Below, in pieces: positions 20,324 through 33,660 of a DNA stretch of 64,000 bases; the first letter of the stretch is position 1; each line of letters begins with the position of its first letter. The translations under genes and the position numbers were made by a program. The DNA comes from Sipunculus nudus. Taxonomy: Eukaryota > Annelida > Sipuncula > Golfingiida > Sipunculidae. The notes under the pieces are model-generated. The model did no database searches. It saw only the letters and a list, made by a program, of their open reading frames with translations, and was not told the origin of the DNA. Where the stretch lies: positions 2,270,076 through 2,334,075 of the forward strand of contig CM049309.1 of NCBI GenBank assembly GCA_026874595.1, read 5' to 3'.

Positions 20324-23300
20324 TATGTATTGTGTACTGTTTCTGTTCATTAAGTATTCTGCATTAGAATGTCACTGACTGTTTTAGATTCTATAATGCA
20401 GACTACAGTTCTGTTTAAATTTTAATTCCTGGTTCAATTATACATTGTCCTGCACCTTGGTATCTGGTACCATTTTGATAAAGTCCCGCAAGTTCAACTA
20501 ATTTCTCTGTCTCTTTGGTAAAAAATATAAGAAAAATATTTAACTGTGAATAAAATCATGCACCCTTACAAAGATTATACAGTATACAGTGCCAGTTTTG
20601 TACTTATGGAATTATTCAGTTATCATCAAAAATAAATATGTTGTTGTCCTTTAAATATTTTGTTTATCAGACAAATATAGTGCAGATCTGCTCCATTTCT
20701 TGTGGCCACCAAGCTGGTGGTTGGAGGGGGGGGGGGATTTAAGCAGGAGCTGAGGCAGGGCAGTAAAAGCTGGATGTATTCATGATTTTGTCTAGGGCTG
20801 TTCCTCAAAGTTATATATTCATATTTAAACTCAGCCATCAGTTAATTTTTATGTTCTAAAATAGTTGTCATCTGTAAGATGTTTTTGAAGACTTTTATCG
20901 AAAGACAATGTTTATAAGTCTTCAGGCTTAGTCTTACTCTCAGGTTTAAGTGTATGGTAATAAAATTTAACATTTTTCACTGTCACCTAAAATTTATTGC
21001 ATAATTATCAAATATTAGGTCAGCTTTAGTGATTGGTATATTTATTGCTGTGCCATGGGGTACTGTATTATATTGAAAATTAAATTTTTAAATCAGTTTA
21101 CATTACCAGTAAATATTCACAATGCATGTATATATTCAGTATTATCAGACAAAGCTGGTTTCATGATCACCTTTAAATAAAACAATGGTTAAATCAGTTA
21201 TTTACATTAGGACATAATAACCTTGTTAAACATGTTATAGATCATGGTATCATGGGTGAGGTTCCGTTAATAAATATATTTTATTTTATATGAAAGTTCT
21301 AAAAAAAGAAGATAAAAAAGGTGAATAAATTGAATAAAAAAAAAACAAAATAATTTTAAGGTTAGTGACGGGTGTGCCTAAAATATTTGACATGTTGAAA
21401 AATCTTTGTAATATAATTTAACATGTTCAAGTCATTACAGTTTACTTACCATCCAGTTTTTTTCTGTTGTTCCTGGTTATTCCTGCTTGTACACTTGACC
21501 TTATATGGATGTTTATATAGTGGTGATTTTTTTCTACTGTTTGATCAATTACCTACATTCTGCCATGGGGCAGCTACCCTAGGGTATGCTTAGTTATAAG
21601 CTAACATGTTTGCATAGTCTCTAGAAACAAATACAGCCACGATGAAACACCATATACAATGTAAATTTCCTACGGGATCCCTCCATTGGTCTCAAATGAC
21701 TCCATTTATTATCACATGACCTTAGAAGTATTGGCACATATTTCTGCCTACTGGGACACTGAAGGGACTGTTGAGTTGCCCCTCTATTCAGGCTAGTTCC
21801 CAAGTTTGTTTGTTGCCTAGATATCCTCAACCATTTATCTTATATATTTTTCTTACAGTAATATTGTGCTTCAGAATTTTCTTGCTTTACGATTTGTCCT
21901 CAGCAATCAATTGGTATTCAACTAAAAAAATGTACAGTTCACTGATGATCAGTTAATGTTTTGCATCTTGTTAAGAATTTTGTAATTCTATAGCCATAAT
22001 GGAAGGCATTCCAGGGCTTCTACCAGAAAAAAAAATATCTATTTTAAAGACATTGCAGGGCGAAAGAATCTTAAAATTTGTATGTATTTTCAAATCTTTG
22101 ATATTATTTGAATTTTGCTTTACTTAAAAATCTGCTTGAATAGACCTTAATTTCGCTGGAGTATTATATTTAGTCTGAAATGTTGTGGATGCAGTTAGTT
22201 TTGCAGTGTACTTACTTTCCATAAATGTAGTGCACTTAGTAAAAATGCTGGTAAAATTGTCCCTGAAAAATGTGAGGGTATTTTTAGAGCTGGATGGATG
22301 CTGCTGGAAGCAGTGTAAAACAAATTGTGAACATAAAAATGTGAGTGTCTTTGAAAAACTTGAAAAAGAAATCCAAACATTTTTTTTCAACTCTGCATTG
22401 AAATTTCATTCCTTGTTAAAAAAATACTGGACTATTTTTGGTTGAGAAGTAGCCAGAGATCATATGTTGAGTTTGTACCAGGAAGTAATTTAGCAGTAAG
22501 GGTACGCTTCCTGGTTATGCTATATAAGTACATATTTAATCAGAGGATAATGAGAGATAATCATATGTTTGAGGGATAAATAATGATGAATTCACTAATT
22601 CCCAGTGAATACTTGTATTCTCTTAATCTGGCTGCTGGGTGAAACCATATATAAACAACTTTCCAAAATTGATATACAACATGAAATTGAATTGTATGTG
22701 ATAATTATTTTAATATTTGAATATTTGGAAGTGCTCTTTTTGGCCTGAATATGCACTGAAAGTGTTTTCTCATCACATTTTTAGATCTAAAAACTTAATG
22801 CATGATAATCCAAGAAAAAAAAAGGGTTGCCAAACATGGAATCTTAATGGGAATGGCGGGTAATTCATCACCAAACAATCCATAAAGACTTAAAGATGTA
22901 ATAAAAATAATATATAGATGTTGGAATTATTAATATTCTTGTTTCCTTGTGTGTTTTAGATTATCTCAACAACTAAAGAAGGCTTGTTAAAATGGCTTCA
23001 TTGTATTTGCACATATTTTCATAGAAAGAATATTTACACCAACCTGTACTAGTGTAAATAGTATTTGTGGAGATGTGATCATTGGTAACGCTAGACCTTG
23101 TGTTATTACAACGTAAATTCTGAAATGAATTCAGATGATAGTAACCAAGTTTCAAACTTGTTTGGTGAGGAGCCTTTATAGGCTCAACAAAGGACATCAT
23201 TCAGGCTGTGTTATATCATACAGTTATCATTAAATTTTCAAGTTATGGCCTTGAAATGCCCAAATTCTAAGGAGCCTGTCAAACAGCCATATTGGATTCA

Positions 23301-25256
23301 TGATGAGTTTTAAGTTGGATAGGGGGCATTGTCTGACAGTTACTGTACTTCAGTAAAAATTTCATAGCAACTACTTGAATTGTCTTAGGGAAAATGCCTG
23401 CAAAGGGAATTCCAAGATGGCTGCTCAGTATCATATTAGATTTCCAGGGGTCAGAATTTTAACAGTGCACATTCTCTTATGACCAAGCATCTGTACATGG
23501 CCAATGCTCTAAAAGTTTCTGTAAATAATGGGCAAAAGATAGATAGACATAAAGGGCACCCATCCAGGCCATGCTCAAACAAATGTTAACCACATATGAA
23601 TATCTGTCAAAGAGGTCGGGGGTTGAATTCAGTAAGATAAACCTTTTTCATACTTTATTTGCCCCTTATTAAGTTGCATTGTTCTAGGATTCATTGTATG
23701 AAATTAAATCTATTACCATAGTTTAATCTTATCATTTAATCTTTGTTGTTGCTATGACATTACATCAACAGCAACAAAGCCCAATATTTACCATAAATCC
23801 CATGATTAATAACATGACTTTAAAGAGTCATAATTTTACTATTTTTACAACATCACCAGCTCTCAGTTTTTATTATTTGATTACAAAAACAATTGTGTAT
23901 CATGATAATGTAATATATTTCTATTAATTTGTATCAGCTGACTGTAGCTTGGTTTGTTTTGATCAAGAGGTGACAGTCAGAGATTCTAAGGGGGTTAACC
24001 ATAGTACTATGGCCTTAGTTAGCATCATTTCTCATCTGTCACAGCACATTGCATGTCATATTATACAACCTGTTAGCTGCTGTGAATGTGCTGCAGTCAG
24101 GGCTTATTTATACAAAAGCAACAGGATGCTAATATCATGGCTGATATATAATCATATTAAAGCATATCTGTTACAAAGTGAAACATATTGACATATATAC
24201 CAGTCTGTTATGGCATTCCTTATCTGCTGCTGTATCATGTTCACAAGCAGCACGCTGATGCAGCCTTTGTGTGATGAATACATTTTATACCTGTGTACTT
24301 ATGCATGTTTCTATTCACTCATAAATACTTTTTGATTCATAACCTCTCACAAAACTGTCCCATATAAAAAATAGTGTTTGAGACATCATTATTGTATCTA
24401 ATATATAGATAATATTTAATAATACCAATAGTATATCAACAATTTAACATTTTACCCTCATTTAAGTGGTGATGGTAGTAGTACTAAATATTTTTAAAAT
24501 GTTTTTTGCAAGCCCAGAAACATCTTGTCTGTGGTGGTCTTTAAATTAGTGTTCCCTTTTAGATGACCAGGTCATTGATTGTTTAAGAAAACATCTAATG
24601 AACAGGAAAACAACTAAGCTATGGCATGCATTCGTTTTTTTGTATATTAGTTAATGGTTGAATATAACTTAGATATAAGGTCATACCAGGTGAGGTGTGT
24701 AATTACTTTGATGGTCGTTACTTGTTTGGTAATTTGATATATACTCACTATAGACATAATTTGTGCTGCCTGTAGGGAGATATGCCATGGGCCCCAGCGG
24801 GGTTTTCATGGCTATGTTTTACATTCAGGAAGCACACAATTTTATTTTGCCCTATATTGGGTGCACAGTGATCACTATTACATCTGCTGCCTGAATCTAA
24901 GGAGACACTCATGCCAATTTATAACAACAGTTTGTGTTGTTCATGGGGCTGTAACTCATGATCATGATACATCCCTCAGTTTAAGTCACATGGTACAATA
25001 CATAGAATCATATAAAAGATCAGATTTCAAAGCTTCCTTCTTCATAGATAGATAGATAATCTTTCTCTCATAAAATATATTTGCAAACCATAAATAAGGT
25101 CCAATATTTGCCATATCATCGCTTGTACACATAGGAATAGTGTAAAATCTGTCTGAAACATCACCCAGTATCTGATGTGATCGTTTGGTAATTTCATAAT
25201 TAGGTGCTATTTACCTTTTTATGACTAATTCATATTTCAGTTAAAATGCCTTAAAC
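20324..25256. other. Nearly 5 kb without a recognisable gene
   Basis: A/T-rich DNA with scattered ORFs of 60-88 codons that overlap on opposite strands. A poly-G run lies at 20726-20736. No exon with both borders, no promoter cluster and no obvious repeat element was found. It could be intergenic DNA or the interior of a large intron. Confidence 0.4.
20726..20736. repeat. Poly-G run (11)
   Basis: Eleven consecutive G, part of the set of long G/C homopolymers in this window. Confidence 0.9.
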
Positions 25257-25440
25257 TTTTAAAGGGGCCTATTCTTATATCAGACATCTTTTTAACTAAA
25301 TATAATCCCTTGAACCTTTAATAAAAATAGACCAGAAACACTGATCCAACTGCTTACAGGATATTTCTATTGTTTATATCTGCATATTTATTACAGGGGG
25401 GGGGGTGTCCGCCCTACTGACCCAAACATGTTCAACAAGT
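25257..25440. mobile_element. G-run MITE family, copy 3
   Basis: It begins TTTTAAAGGGGCCTATTC and continues with AATCCCTTGAACC, TTTAATAAAAATAGACCAG and TTGTTTATATCTGC, then ten G (25396-25405) and ATGTTCAACAAG. This is the same order as at 4378-4851. Similarity probably extends beyond 25440, but the right terminus was not found. Confidence 0.6.
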
Positions 25441-28400
25441 ATACAGGTCATAATAGCCAGGTGCCCGCATTTCACAGGTGGTCGTTCAGACAGGTTGGAC
25501 TGTATATGGTGACAAGTCAGGCTAATCAGTGTTTGGCAAAGAGCTTTTCAGTTTCCACACATGTTGAACCAACCACCTAAGGTCACACTGGTAATCGGTT
25601 TGTCAGCATTGGGGCATGGACATGTTTAGCTGTTGCACAATCCAATGTTCAATATTTGAATGTTACTTTCCTTGGTATAATCAGATATTGTCAGTGTATT
25701 GAATCAGGGGCATCTTATAATAATGATTGATAGCATTCATGACTTGGTATTGTATAGTGTACTGTTTTGCACCAGTGTATTGATATATCCCTTTAGTTAT
25801 TATTGATACCTTTGTCAAACAGTTGTTTGCACCCTGTTTGGTAAATTGTTTGTTGGATTGTTAGCAGGATTAAGCAAAAACCTTTGAACTTATTTTTATG
25901 ATAATTTTATGAGGTTTGTACTATAGGCCAGGGAAGCACACCTTAACTTTTTACTGGAAAAAAATGAAAGGAATGGACTTTTAAATGTAATTTTTAAAAA
26001 GAATGGTTCTGTAATAGTTTTTATGTGTATGTGTATGTTCAAGAGATTATACAGCACCTTCAAGGGGGATCCACAATCTTTCATGGGAGAAGAGTCCATT
26101 TAAATCTTGCATTCTGGGAGTCACTGTTTTTATTACGAGAATCCTGTGGGTAAATGTTTCAAGAACTGATCCCCCTCATAGACTAACTGTAGCTCCCAGC
26201 TGCCAGTGTACTTCTTTTATTGTAGTGTTCATCACCTGTATTTGTTTTTTCATCAAATTCAGTGAAATGTCCTTTTCCTGTAAATAAACACACACACACA
26301 AAAATTATATATAAGTCTTACTCAGAGCAGTGCAAATAGTGAGTTAATTGCTGATGGATATTATTTTATTTTTGCCTGCACCTGTCGAATTGTTTTCATA
26401 ATGCCTTAGTTATATTTAACGTTCATTATGTGGGTCACTGGAACTGTACACAGATATCAGATAGGCGTTCTGGTGAGGCCTGCAGTAGTAACAAAGCTCA
26501 CCTGAAGGAGAGCAGATTGATGATGATACCGGCCCAGTGAAGGACACCACTGAGGAGTAATGAATTTGAAAGAACAGCGTTGTTCCCGGCTCACAAACAC
26601 ATGCTTGTGTTATGTAGATTTTGATCAAGCACCTGTCTGGGGAAAGGTTGTAATTTGTCCGTAGTGGTCGAAAAAATACCCTCCCTTCTTGTCTTGACTA
26701 AATGCCCAAGTTCATGGTAACAATGGATTGTGAATGTTAAGGTTGTCATGGCAACAGCTATCACATCCAGATGAAGCTGAGGGGGAGGAAAATATTCTTG
26801 CGTTAAACATTACCAATGTTCAGGCTCTTCTTTTATTTCTGCACTTGTTACATCCATCAGTAGTATACTTTCTGAGTAAATTCTTGTTGCCGTTAAAAAA
26901 AAATATTTTTTTTTGTGTATAAATACTGCTGCTTATAATAATTATCAATCATATAAATAATTTATGACATCTTCCTGATAAGGTGCTGCCTTATGAGACA
27001 TGTAAATTATAAGCTGTCACGCCGTTGGCAAGCTGGGTGCCTAATTTAATGAGCCTGGAGCTCACTTAGCACTACTCCTATGAACTTGTTGAACAGCTTG
27101 GGATACCTTAGCAAACTCATATCAACTCCTGCTGACTCTTGAGCATTTTGGACATGTTCTAAATACTCAGATTTCCCACGATGTTTAGGCAACTGATAAT
27201 AACTTGTAACTTACTCTACAATAAGCTTGTGTCAATTTATGATGGACCCATCCAAATTTTTGGTTGTGGAGTTTGGATGGGTAAGGCCTCATCCAAAAGT
27301 AGCACTGTTGTATAATTCAGATGTCTAAATGATGATCTCTCACCTGCTGAAATTTTTCCTCGGCATCAAGAGAAAACCTGTCTGGCTCAGCAGTTCTGTC
27401 ATCATGAATTCCCACCATGCATGAATTTCTTGCCTTAAAGTCAAAGTAAACTGGCATAAGCTCACAAAAAACTCATCCAGCTCATACTTAACTTGTTACG
27501 CATTTTAGAACAAGAAGCACCACTCAGTCTTTCACGATAGTATATTCATGCAAAACTTGAAATATAGTCATAATGAAAATAGAGATATCATATTTCTTGC
27601 CAGGTTTCATGAACAAAATACAGTTGTAATAAAGTGGTAATTATTGAACATGATCAATGGATGCTTAGAATAACTTCCCACTCAACTCACCTATCCTGCA
27701 AAAGTATTCATGAATGACAAAAAACAAAAATAAAATATACCCCCTGTACCAGCCGCAAGATGAATCAGGATAAAAGATAAAAGGTCTGGTAAGTTTACAT
27801 TTGCAGCAGATATTTTGATCTCTTTTAAAATGTTTCACTTTTGTTTCAACATTTGTTACAATAGGCAGCTGGAACATAGTTTCAAAATGACTTCACATAA
27901 CCTTTGATAGCATTATTTTTATTTAATCTATAATCAGAACTTCCCTGATATAGTTTCTTACTTTCTTTTATACAAATCTTCTGAACAAATACTGTATTGA
28001 TGGAAATGAAAGCCTTCATGTAATGTATGAGAACGAAAGGATTTAAAATCAGGTTTCTGGGAAAGAGAAAATCCTGATCATGTCTTGTGTTACAGGATGT
28101 ACGTCTAGTCAGAACAGCTGTCAATCATCCTAAAGGAGCTTGGGATATGCTGGGATTTTAATTCATTCTTTATGTACAGAAATCATTCTTTACCTTCATA
28201 ATGAGTACAAAAATAATTTCTTAATTCAAAGAGTTCTTCTGGCATGAATAGTAAAGTGTTCATGTAAACATTTGTATTTTACTAAAATGTGAATTGTGCT
28301 GTCCAAAATCTGAATAAACCCTTGTGATGAAAAAGTGCACACAGTTAATGATGTAATGCTAAATGATTTATCTAAATTCAGTGTGATTATTATTCTAATT

Positions 28401-28520
28401 CTGTATTTAAATTTTGTTTCCTTAGAAATGTTGGGGATGCCTCAGATCGTCTGTAAATGTTATAAAAACTGCAGAATTTGCTATATTTTGAATTGGGGAC
28501 TCTATCCTTCTCAACTATAA
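25441..28520. other. Non-coding DNA, no gene recognised
   Basis: No supported exon. A short CA run lies near 26288. Minus- and plus-strand ORFs at 25896, 26416, 26734, 27665, 27882, 28335 and 28390 are short and unsupported. Confidence 0.4.
27246..27282. repeat. Perfect 11-bp inverted repeat
   Basis: ACCCATCCAAA and TTTGGATGGGT are separated by 15 bases. It could form a small hairpin; no function is implied. Confidence 0.7.
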
Positions 28521-28522
28521 CT

Positions 28523-28551
28523 CCCCCCCCCCCCCCCCCACACACACACAC
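28523..28551. repeat. Poly-C (17) followed by CA repeat
   Basis: Seventeen C (28523-28539) run directly into an alternating AC tract to about 28551. Confidence 0.95.
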
Positions 28552-28836
28552 TCCATCTAATCCTGCAAACCTTAATCCTAAAAACGAGTGAAGCATTTAA
28601 GTATGCTAATACCTATATATTTGTTAAATCTTTTACCCAGTACATATCTGCCACACCAAACTTCCCAAAAGATGAGTACTTTTTCTCATTTTGAGATTTC
28701 ATAATGCCAAGTATGTCATGATATAATCACCAAACCCACCCTCAGGGAGCACTGTTACAGCTGGCTGGACAATTTTAATTTATATGTCATAACCTTCAAC
28801 CTTCCCTGACCCTAGATGCCCTGCAACCTATGACAT

Positions 28837-28907
28837 GGCTTGACCTCAGCTGTCTACAACTTTTGACTTGGCTTGACCTCAGCTGTCCTCTAAGATAGCT
28901 ATATAAG
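28837..28907 (+). promoter_or_regulatory. Possible promoter/enhancer: two composite TGACCT-CAGCTG sites and a TATA box
   Basis: The 18-base phrase GGCTTGACCTCAGCTGTC occurs at 28837-28854 and again, perfectly, at 28870-28887. Each copy fuses a nuclear-receptor half-site (TGACCT) with an E-box (CAGCTG). TATATAAG follows at 28900-28907. No clear initiator or exon was found downstream, so this is only a candidate. Confidence 0.3.
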
Positions 28908-29225
28908 AGTAATTAGTTTTGTTTGCTGAGGGAGTGGCCAGTCCAGGAAGTGAAGACCAGCTCCCCACCAGCTTCTCACTGTTATATAAATATAATGTAG
29001 CTCTGTATTAATTTCAGTTCCAATACTGGTATGTTTTTTTTTTACACAACCTATTGTATTTGTGTAAATGGCAAAAATAGCACAGTAAAATGATATAAAG
29101 TAAAAATACTTCAGCCAATCAACAAGTTTGCCTAATTAGAATGATAATAATGATATCAATAATAATAATATTAAGCAGTTATACTGATAATGTAAGAGGC
29201 AAATCTTAACCAGACTCATTGCTAT

Positions 29226-29249
29226 CACACACACACACACACACACACA
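29226..29249. repeat. (CA)12 microsatellite
   Basis: An uninterrupted CA dinucleotide run of twelve copies. Confidence 0.95.
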
Positions 29250-31604
29250 TCTATGCATATAGATGTGGCTTTACTAAAGCTGATATGCCTATTAAACTAA
29301 TTTAAAGCAGTAATGACCCATCAAAACTGTGGCAAGCTAGGACACAACATTTTTTGGCGGGCCGTGGTAGTCCTGTCAATGAAGAAAATGTCACTGTACA
29401 CTTCAACAGTAACTTTGGTTGATACTGAAATCTGCAGCTCTCTAATCTAACCCCTGAAATGTGAGCTTCCTAAATCAAACACTTGATATTACACAGCGTT
29501 ATCACCAGTCTGAGGTATGAAGTATTTTCCATTTCAGTGTTTATGACATATTGATTATTTTTCTCTTATATAGTCTTTCAGATTTATTTAATATTCATCT
29601 ATCTTAGGTCATGAAATTTATACAGATGATTTAGATTTGAGACAGTATATGTTTCCATTTATTATCATAAAAAATGATTTTATCCATAAAATTATATATG
29701 TTTCCTTTGAATATCTTGGAAATGTCTTCTTAATGTGCCAGTCGTTTCATATATTATAGGTAGGTGATTATTGTTGATTATTTTCTGTGAAACTTGTCAT
29801 TAAGGGTGCATCCTTTGGTAAACTGGTGGTGTAGATGTTGACTGTATCAAATGGCTGATGGAAATCTAATAAAAGACCACCTTTTGAAGTCAGAGGGTAA
29901 CGCCCTGGGTTTAATATTAAGCTTAGAACAAGCTCTCAGAACAAATCTTTAAGGGACTTTATCTCCTTCACAAGCCTGTGATAAATGGGGATGTTGTCAT
30001 GGAAACCAGAGCTAATTAATCATACTTCATAAGGAAATGATAGTTGACTGTCATCTTTTCTTAGAAGCTGCTTTTGACCTTATATGGAGACTGTATCCTC
30101 GCCTTCCTCAGGCTGCACCAGTCTGATACCCTGTGGAGATAACCGAAAGTGTGAGGTTGATTCCTGAAGGCAGGGCTGCAAAAGCAAGGCTACTGCAGAC
30201 TAACAGTAGAAAATATTTATCACAATTAAGAAAGATTGATTCCTAGCCTGTTGTCCACTGACATGACCAGTGTAAGATAAGTAAGGCGGCTTTCTTGGCT
30301 GGAATGACAAGAGCCCAGAACTCTGTTAGTTTATGTTTAGTGTCAGGGCCAGGGCCACTCAGGGTCAGATTCTGCCCACCCCACAGCCTCTGACTTCACA
30401 CAGCCTTCCCAGTGCTTTTGTAGCTGCCTGGTTCTAGGCATGGGCTATATTTAGCATTCATGTATGAGTAGGCAATAACATTCTTGCTTCTCTCAAGTTA
30501 CCCTAGGCTGTACAAGTTCCACTGGCCCATCCTGGGGCAGGCTCCCCTGTTGAACAGAGCTGGTAAATTTTTCATGTGGGGTCTTTTGTTTCATTTCTGT
30601 CCCTTATGAGAGCTACTAATGTACACTGGAGTTCCTAGGAGTCCTAGGGGTCACACAAACTGGACTATCACTGGTAGCCGGATTTCTAGGAGTGAGCTGA
30701 GAAGGTGAGAAAGTAAGTTTTTTTTTAAGGTTTCTCCCAACAGCAGCCATGCTGGCAGGGTGACGTAGGCTGGGCATACCCAACCTGAATGCCATGCTAA
30801 CTAATCACCAACAGCCAAGCCATACAGCAACACAGAGCTGGAATTATTAAGGGGCATTCCTGACTCTCATGTCATTCATAACCATACTGTGTAGTAACAT
30901 ACAGGTAAACTTTGATCCCATCAAATCTATATATCAACACCAGTAACCATGATAATAACTGATGTGAATATTTATATAAATTTCCAACCCTGTCTCATCC
31001 CTGATTGTAAATCTAGAAAATGTCTTTATAAAAGGAATTTGTTCATGAATTTCCACCCCTGTTAGACATTGTTTATTCCTGATTTAGAACAAAGAAAATG
31101 TAAGTGTGAAAACTTATTTACTTATCAGGACAGCTGTTATTTTCTGTGACCTCTTATTGTCTGTTCCAGCAAGGAATGTCCATAATTTGTTGGCAAAAAT
31201 TATGAAATGTTGAAATTTCTGTCCAGTATGCAACAAACTGACAATAACAGAAAAGTTTGCTTCAAGCTTATTTACTGTATACCTGGAAACTTACTTCCTC
31301 TTAAGGTGATAGAACAAAATGGTGTTTATTTTAGCTGACAATGTGTTTTAGAATATTTATGGTACCAAGTACCACAAACAACCAAACAACATCTGTCAAA
31401 GGATGTCCTTGACCTGGTCACTTAAGACAAGCTAGTTGTGACATTAATTGTTTCCCAGAAATTCCTTGTAAAGTTTGGTTTCATTCTTAATTATTCCTAT
31501 AGTCACCGACAGGTACATTTCCAAAATAAACTGACGTGGTAATATAAAAAAAATCTAAAACATTAAAATTACAATAATTGGCATTCCTTTAAGTGGAATA
31601 TGCT
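29250..31604. other. Non-coding DNA with a less A/T-rich patch at about 30.06-30.80 kb
   Basis: No open frame is sustained. The patch from about 30060 to 30800 is visibly richer in G/C than its flanks and contains CTATATTTAG (about 30448), which fits the MEF2 consensus. It could be regulatory DNA, but nothing more can be said from one sequence. Confidence 0.3.
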
Positions 31605-31684
31605 GTATCTCAGCTTTTTTGTCAGTATCTCAGCTCTTTTGTCAGTATCTCAGCTCTTTTCCCAGTATATCAGCTCTTTTCTCA
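31605..31684. repeat. 20-bp tandem repeat, four copies
   Basis: Four head-to-tail units of GTATCTCAGCTCTTTTGTCA with one to three changes each, at 31605, 31625, 31645 and 31665. Confidence 0.95.
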
Positions 31685-32309
31685 GTGTAATGGTTATTGT
31701 ACAGTGAGACATGTATAATGCCTTCCTGTTCGTTTTTGCATCATGGCATGATATGAACAAGGGTGGACTGGGTCATTTTTAGACAGGGAAGTTTCTTGGT
31801 GGGTTTACTTGATGGTATCTACATAAACTTTATCACAGTTTATGTCTAGAGGCTGGTTGTTTTATGATGGTGGCAACTTTATATCAAAATTTCAAGGCCT
31901 GTTTTTGTTATCCCCGTATGCATTTGAATATCGAAGTTAAGGAGAATAAAATCAATTTACATTATTTATCATGATAATATACATTTCATGTATATACATA
32001 TGCAATATACATAATATACATATATGTCTACAAAAAAAACTTACAGAACACCTAGTTTATACTTGATCCAGTGCTGAATTTTTTAGGGAGTTCAATTTTG
32101 TGTTTGTGTAGTATCATTTGAGTGCACCATATTGCTGCTGTTTCCAGGATTTTTGTGTAACTCTGACATGAATAAACCACTAACTTACACCGACTCACCA
32201 GACGGCTCATCTTGGTGAATCCCCATTTTACATGCTCAGGGCACAGGGCCAAGTAGCTCCCTGTGTGCTGAGCTGTTTGCCTCTTCCTGGTTTGTTGACT
32301 GTGCTTCAG

Positions 32310-32680
32310 ACATTTTTGTGCCCACACCTAGAAGTTATTTTCCTGAATCACCTGGTGCATTCAGTGATCACTGCACCAGGGCTTGAAATTTACTTTTACA
32401 GTTGGCATCTGGCATAAAGAAAAGTTGATCTGACTAGCCTAGTTCCCACCCAGAGTTTTTATTCTTGAATCACTAGCTTCATTCAGGGGTCACCACACCA
32501 GGGCTCCACATTTTCTTTTACAGCTGGCATGTGGCATGTACAAAAGTAGGTCTGACTTGCAATTTTATTTGTTCCTACACCCTGAAGTTATATTACTACA
32601 CCAAGGCTCAACATTTAGTTTTCACTTCTGGCATGATATATGGATTAGTAGGTCTGACTTGATGGATTTATTTGTTATGA
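32310..32680. repeat. About 125-bp tandem repeat, three diverged copies
   Basis: Each unit begins with a CCCACACCTAGAAGTTAT-like phrase (about 32321, 32445, 32573). Each then holds a CACCAGGGCTT-like phrase, TTTTACAGYTGGCAT and GTCTGACT. The overlapping ORFs at 32232 and 32536 arise from the repeat and are not genes. Confidence 0.75.
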
Positions 32681-32975
32681 TATCTGTCCTTTTTTTCTGT
32701 TCACTGATGATTGATATAAATTGTCCTAGTGACAGTGTAAAAATACAAAATTATATTATATTGCAAAATTACAAAAAAATATTGTTCTTATGCCAGTACA
32801 TATACAAACTGGATATATAGTTTGGAAAGTAATATTTTTCCAGTTTAGCCTCATTCTAATTTAAGCTGGTTCTGTCCAGATTATATTCTTCATATCATGG
32901 CCTGGCTGTCTCATGAAAATGGTTTTCCTAGATTCTGTCAGCTTGTAAAACAAATTCCACTCATAAGAAATCCTT

Positions 32976-33172
32976 GGCGTGTTATGTAGCCTTGTTGTTT
33001 TAAGTGTCAGACATTGTAGCAAAAGCTCCTAGGTTTGAACTCCACTGATTCCTCAAAGGCAAATGGTGGAATCTTGATAGAACTGTGGAGATTTGATAAG
33101 ATATCTTGATGGTTATAATGCCATATGCATAAAAAACCTAAAATCCAGAAGGCTTAATATTAACATATCAAT
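32976..33172 (+). repeat. tRNA-derived SINE, family B, copy 1
   Basis: The head GTAGCCTTGTTGTTTTAAG lies at the A-box position and TAGGTTTGAACTCC fits a B box. The tail ATAAAAAACCTAAAATCC, then AGAAGGCTTAATATTAACAT, is shared with 43543-43764 and partly with 41915-42035. Confidence 0.7.
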
Positions 33173-33344
33173 CAAAACTCGAATTGTAACATAAATTAAA
33201 GTTAATCGTGTCAACTATATCTAGATATGCCTCTGCAGCCTGGTCCTGTCCGAGTAATGTAAGCTATAGTACCTATACTGAGTCACTGAAAGAATTTCAC
33301 AATTCAGAAAATTTCATACATTATAACATATTTTGTTAATACTT

Positions 33345-33660
33345 CAATGCTAGTCCAGCATTACATTGTGGATGATTTAATACTAGATACCAGCATTCTA
33401 AGGAGTTCAAACCTCAGCCAGGTGGGGGTCAATGTTGTGGGATGCCGCCAGAATGTGTTTGTATTAACTTCCTTGGATCATTCGTGCATAAGTGACGTTT
33501 GTGAATATTCCTTGATAATTTTCATGAAACTGGATCATGTTCTGGACCCACACCAAAGTCTAATCAATTCTTTCTTGGCCCATTCCTGAAATGCCCTGAA
33601 AATTATGTCATGAACATACACAGACAAACACACACACACACACTCACTAAAAGGATTAAA
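33345..33660 (+). repeat. tRNA-headed SINE, family D, most complete copy
   Basis: A B-box-like GAGTTCAAACCTCAG (about 33400) is followed by GTGGGATGCCGCCAG and CATAAGTGACGTTTGTGAAT. These are shared with 48135-48270. The 3' part (GATCATGTTCTGGACCCACA, CTTGGCCCATTCC, CTGAAAATT) is shared with 51005-51165. A CA run and GAGGCAGAGGCA end the element. The ORF at 33347-33589 is inside it and is not a gene. Confidence 0.65.
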
